A DNA stretch of 64,000 nt from an uncultured Kordiimonas sp. GTDB lineage: Bacteria > Pseudomonadota > Alphaproteobacteria > Sphingomonadales > Kordiimonadaceae. The notes beneath the pieces were generated by a model that worked only from the letters and a program-made list of their open reading frames with translations, did not search any database and was not told where the DNA came from. The translations under genes were made by a program, and so were the position numbers. The stretch is from positions 620,001 through 684,000 of the forward strand of contig CANNDZ010000001.1 of NCBI GenBank assembly GCA_947503575.1, read 5' to 3'. The stretch's first letter is position 1; each line of letters starts with the position of its first letter. This document shows positions 61,392-64,000 of this stretch, piece after piece.

Positions 61392-62146
61392 TGAAACAGC
61401 TCGTCGCCATTTTTGTAATTACCTGGTTGGCTTTCGGTAGTGCTGCTGCAGCGCTGGTCACTGACTTATCAAACAAGCGTATTGAAATCAGATACAGCTT
61501 TGATGGTGCGGACTTGATCCTGTTTGGGGCTGTTGGTTCATCTGCTGTGGACCCGGTAAATGACGATTTTGACGTCGTGATTGTTGTGCGCGGTCCCGAG
61601 ACAGAAACGGTTGTGCGCCAAAAAAAGAAAGTTGGCCCGATTTGGATAAATGCGGACAGTCTGTCATTTCCGGCGGCGCCGGGGTATTATGCGGTTGCGG
61701 CGTCCCGACCCTTGGCAGAGATTGCAAGCGATGCGGCGTTTGGCAGTTACGGGATAGGATTTGATCATTTGCCGCTTTTGGCACGCACCGAGCGCGGCCT
61801 TGCTGCGCCAGAGCCCGCGTTTCGTAGTGCGCTGTTCCGCTTGCAAGCCAGCAAAGATTTGTACCGGCAGGAACGCGACCAGGTCGTTCATGTAGGTGAG
61901 GGCCTGTTTAAAACTGATATTAGATTGCCAGCAAGTGTGCCTGTTGGTGAATTTTTGGTTGAAACGTTCATCTTCAAAAACGGCAGCATCGTTGCCCGCA
62001 ACCGCATTCCCTTAGCGGTGGACAAGGAAGGGTTTGAGCGTGCGGCGTATGATTTCGCGCATAATTACCCATTTTGGTACGGTATCACGGCTGTGATTGT
62101 GGCCCTGTCAGCCGGATGGTTGGCGGGTGTGCTGGGTAAGAAATAG
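61391..62146 (+). CDS. TIGR02186-type secreted/membrane protein, partner of TSUP permease
   Basis: Conserved alphaproteobacterial protein of unknown function. ATG 61391 overlaps the TSUP stop (TGATG); 251 residues. A signal peptide (MKQLVAIFVITWLAFGSAAAA) is followed by a beta-rich domain (EIRYSFDGADLILFGAVG, DFDVVIVVRGP, GPIWINADSLSFPAAPGYYAVAAS) and a C-terminal helix anchor (WYGITAVIVALSAGWLAGVLG). The consistent pairing with TauE/SafE suggests a periplasmic accessory of the permease. Confidence 0.88.
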   Translation: MKQLVAIFVITWLAFGSAAAALVTDLSNKRIEIRYSFDGADLILFGAVGSSAVDPVNDDFDVVIVVRGPETETVVRQKKKVGPIWINADSLSFPAAPGYYAVAASRPLAEIASDAAFGSYGIGFDHLPLLARTERGLAAPEPAFRSALFRLQASKDLYRQERDQVVHVGEGLFKTDIRLPASVPVGEFLVETFIFKNGSIVARNRIPLAVDKEGFERAAYDFAHNYPFWYGITAVIVALSAGWLAGVLGKK

Positions 62147-62149
62147 TCC

Positions 62150-62383
62150 TCAGCTTTTTTCAATCTCGAAAATGTATCTGTCGGCTTCCTGGCGGGCAAT
62201 AATCAGCTTGTGGCCGGACATGCTGCAAAAAGCTGGCATATCCTGCACGGCGGTTGGGTCCGTTGCTGTGACAATCAGCAGGTCGCCCGTATTCAAGTCA
62301 TCCAGCTTTCGCCGCGCCCGTAGGACGGGCATCGGGCACAACAGCCCGGTCACATCAAGCATCTCTGTTTTTGCGTCCGCCAT
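62150..62383 (-). CDS. TusA-like sulfurtransferase
   Basis: Small sulfur carrier of 77 residues from ATG 62383. The persulfide cysteine is in LDVTGLLCPMPVLRARRKLDDLNTGD, the SirA/TusA signature CPxP. It converges on the TIGR02186-type gene with 3 bases between. Its proximity to a TSUP permease and to biotin synthase (a sulfur-inserting enzyme) is suggestive, not proof of a shared role. Homologues shuttle sulfur for tRNA thiolation or cofactor synthesis. Confidence 0.92.
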   Translation of the reverse strand: MADAKTEMLDVTGLLCPMPVLRARRKLDDLNTGDLLIVTATDPTAVQDMPAFCSMSGHKLIIARQEADRYIFEIEKS

Positions 62384-62521
62384 AACCAGTTCTACCCTAT
62401 CCGCGGCATGTTTGCCCAGCTTCAGTGTGCCTTCGTGTAAATGTATATGATCAAATCTCAATAGGCGGTTAACGCGTGTAGCCAGTTCGCGATGCCATGC
62501 TTGGGGTGAGCATAAATGAAA

Positions 62522-62550
62522 TGACCCGCCCCTGGGTAAGGGGCGGGTCA
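62522..62550. repeat. Long perfect hairpin, possible terminator for the minus-strand small gene
   Basis: TGACCCGCCCC (62522-62532) pairs perfectly with GGGGCGGGTCA (62540-62550) around TGGGTAA: 11 G+C-rich pairs. On the minus strand it is followed by TTTCATTTAT, a T-rich tail, so it may terminate the gene ending at 62647, though 97 bases away. Confidence 0.65.
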
Positions 62551-62552
62551 GT

Positions 62553-62577
62553 GACCGGAATTGGGTGTGTTCCGGTC
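62553..62577. repeat. Second hairpin adjacent to the first
   Basis: GACCGGAA (62553-62560) pairs with TTCCGGTC (62570-62577) around a 9-base loop, 2 bases from the larger hairpin. Two perfect stems in tandem in a 263-base gene-free gap could mean a structured small RNA or a processed 3' end. No T tract follows. Confidence 0.5.
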
Positions 62578-62646
62578 GCAAGCAGGGAACGTTGGGTGTG
62601 GGTGCTGAGAAACTCCCCGCTCGCTTGTTGCAATGCCGAGACTGTC

Positions 62647-62871
62647 CTAGTGCAGAACGGTTCCGGTTGGACGGAAATCCTGTGTTGCCTTGTCTGTCAG
62701 GTGCGCATGAATTTCCAGCCAGATATCAAAGCCTTCGTCGTCACCGATAGCGCGCATTTTGGACAAGGCGTCATCGGCGTATGACAGGGCTTTTGCGCCA
62801 AAGTTTTTAAGCAGATTGTCTGCAACCAACCCAAAATAGAAATCGGGATCAAAGGGAAGTTGTTGTGGCAT
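62647..62871 (-). CDS. Small protein of unknown function, 74 residues
   Basis: Not recognised by name. ATG 62871 has GGAGAG upstream with good spacing; the frame itself extends further up. MPQQLPFDPDFYFGLVADNLLKNFG, then KALSYADDALSKMRAIGDDEGFDIWLEIHAHL, is a soluble, helical, acidic protein with no membrane segment or cysteine. The ribosome binding site and composition support it being real. It is divergent from bioB and precedes the tandem hairpins. Confidence 0.78.
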   Translation of the reverse strand: MPQQLPFDPDFYFGLVADNLLKNFGAKALSYADDALSKMRAIGDDEGFDIWLEIHAHLTDKATQDFRPTGTVLH

Positions 62872-63167
62872 CGCTACTCTCCGGCAATAAAAAGATTTGC
62901 AGGATAGGTAGCAACCAGCGTGCCAGTTTGTAACGCTTACGCTAAAGCCCGGCATTGTGCGGTTTACGTTTAAACTGACCGGTGGTGCCGGGAAAAGGGC
63001 GGCATAATTGCGCCGTTGCATTTTGCCGGGTGGCAAAGCTTGCCGTAGCAAAGCTTCACGCATACATCGGGCGCGAAACATGCAGATATTTTGCTTGACT
63101 AGCGCACCTTCTCCCGCGAGGTTGCCGCGTCTAAAACGTCCTTTATTTCCACAGGAAAAATCATTCT
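62872..63167. other. Divergent gene-free region before bioB
   Basis: About 296 bases between the small minus-strand gene and bioB. It must hold two promoters. I looked for the BioR-type TTATnnATAA site used by some alphaproteobacteria and saw none. Confidence 0.4.
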
Positions 63168-64000
63168 ATGACTATGACGTCCTTGTCCGCCCCGCAGGCG
63201 GGCTCTGAACCCACTTTGCGCACACTCACCCGCCATGATTGGCAGCAAAATGAAATTTTGGCCTTGTTTGATTTGCCTTTGATGGACCTTTTGTTTCAGG
63301 CTCAACAGGTGCACCGCGCGCACCACGACCCTAACAAGGTTCAGCTTTCGCAACTTATCTCTATCAAAACCGGGGGATGTGCAGAAGACTGCGCCTATTG
63401 CTCCCAAGCCGCTAGCCACAAAAAAGGTACAGGCCTGACCGCCACCAAATTGATGGAAGTAGGGCGTGTGATCGCTGCTGCCAAACGGGCAAAAGCGGGC
63501 GGCGCCTCGCGTTATTGCATGGGAGCGGCTTGGACCAGCCCCAAAGACCGCGACATGGACACACTGGTTGCTATGGTCGAAGGGGTTAAAGAGCTTGGCA
63601 TGGAAACATGCATGACACTGGGCATGTTGTCTGAGCAGCAGACAGCACAGCTAAAGGACGCGGGTCTTGATTACTACAATCACAATGTGGATACGTCCGA
63701 GGAATTTTATGGCCAGGTCATAACAACCCGCACCTATCAGGAACGGTTGGATACTCTCGCGAGGGTTCGCGGCGCGGGTATAAATGTTTGTTCAGGGGGT
63801 ATTGTTGGTATGGGCGAGGAACGCGCAGACCGTGCCGGGATGCTGAGAACTCTTGCAAACCTGCCACATCACCCTGAAAGCGTGCCAATTAACATGTTGG
63901 TGGCTGTGCCGGGGACGCCGCTAGAGAATGTGGAAAAGCTGGACCCTTTTGAATTTGTCCGCACCATTGCCGTCGCCCGCATCATGATGCCGGGGTCCGA
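63168..64000 (+). CDS. bioB: Biotin synthase, 3' end cut by window
   Basis: Radical SAM enzyme inserting sulfur into dethiobiotin to form biotin. I translated from ATG 63168 ([12 protein letters not shown]); ATG 63174 is an alternative. The frame stays open to base 64000, about 277 residues, so roughly the last 50 are missing. The cluster motif is [18 protein letters not shown], giving the three cysteines of the SAM-binding 4Fe-4[32 protein letters not shown] and [13 protein letters not shown] are typical, and the 2Fe-2S-ligating cysteines lie in ETCMTLG and in VCSGG. The ribosome binding site AGGAAAA is 10-12 bases upstream. Confidence 0.96.
   Translation, partial: MTMTSLSAPQAGSEPTLRTLTRHDWQQNEILALFDLPLMDLLFQAQQVHRAHHDPNKVQLSQLISIKTGGCAEDCAYCSQAASHKKGTGLTATKLMEVGRVIAAAKRAKAGGASRYCMGAAWTSPKDRDMDTLVAMVEGVKELGMETCMTLGMLSEQQTAQLKDAGLDYYNHNVDTSEEFYGQVITTRTYQERLDTLARVRGAGINVCSGGIVGMGEERADRAGMLRTLANLPHHPESVPINMLVAVPGTPLENVEKLDPFEFVRTIAVARIMMPGS

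Noticed and set aside
62872-63167. BioR or BirA operator before bioB
   Set aside because: No TTATnnATAA or BirA-type dyad was found on reading both strands.
1-64000. CRISPR arrays, tRNA or rRNA genes, insertion sequences, prophage or integrase
   Set aside because: No regularly spaced repeats, cloverleaf-like segments, transposase or integrase motifs were seen; adjacent genes are chromosomal housekeeping types.

Overview
The window looks like a chromosomal segment of an alphaproteobacterium with moderate G+C, by eye a little over 50%. The strongest taxonomic signals are conserved alphaproteobacterial gene strings: pckA / chvI-chvG-hprK-rapZ-EIIA-HPr, divL-tsaE-addB-addA-trxA, trpF-trpB-trpA-accD-folC, and a MerR regulator followed by acyl-CoA dehydrogenase, thiolase and a FadJ-type protein. 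An exosortase-A-associated O-ligase and a J-domain protein of a common alphaproteobacterial type agree with this. I cannot fix the genus; a marine or other free-living lineage is only a guess. I saw no rRNA, tRNA, CRISPR array, insertion sequence or prophage, and nearly all the DNA is compact coding sequence.

Layout. 1-7.5 kb: the start of a PAS/degenerate-GGDEF/EAL protein (cut by the window edge), a secreted S9 peptidase convergent with a secreted amidohydrolase, and an O-ligase-like membrane protein. 7.6-10.7 kb: a phage-shock locus, pspF divergent from pspA-pspB-pspC, with a sigma-54 promoter, a candidate enhancer and a possible 58-residue leader ORF. 10.7-21.9 kb: single genes, including an MFS transporter, SufE, a sodium-dependent symporter, a SPOR lipoprotein coupled to a zinc-site-less alpha-carbonic anhydrase, a MocR regulator divergent from a flavin-binding protein, an M20 hydrolase, DUF1272, GNAT, J-domain and TerB proteins. 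22-31.2 kb: pckA, the ChvI/ChvG two-component system with the regulatory PTS branch (HprK, RapZ, EIIA, HPr), then ahcY and metK of the S-adenosylmethionine cycle. 31.3-43.1 kb: a DivL-type pseudokinase, tsaE, addB, addA, trxA, an SDR, an HCCA-isomerase-like protein and a DUF1801 protein. 43.1-50 kb, all on the minus strand: an ECH1-like isomerase, a TolB-like/TM2 membrane protein, trpF, trpB, trpA, accD, folC. 50-53.9 kb: a secreted protein of unknown function, a B3/B4-domain protein, and a three-gene cluster (membrane protein, HTH regulator, ABC membrane domain without ATPase) behind a 30-bp dyad. 54-59.8 kb: a beta-oxidation operon under a MerR regulator with an 18-bp palindrome in its promoter. 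60-64 kb: Mpo1-like, TauE/SafE, TIGR02186-type and TusA-like proteins, two tandem hairpins, a small conserved-looking protein, and bioB running off the end.

Most of the window is core metabolism and regulation, and I did not find a clear new multi-gene system. The best leads are: the carbonic anhydrase homologue lacking all three zinc histidines, coupled to a SPOR lipoprotein; the TolB-like/TM2 fusion inside the trp-acc-fol string; the dyad-controlled HTH / membrane protein / orphan ABC-membrane-domain cluster; the possible small ORF between the sigma-54 promoter and pspA; and the paired hairpins near 62.5 kb. Several start codons were moved to an internal ATG (or TTG) because a good Shine-Dalgarno sequence or signal peptide sits there; this is noted per gene.
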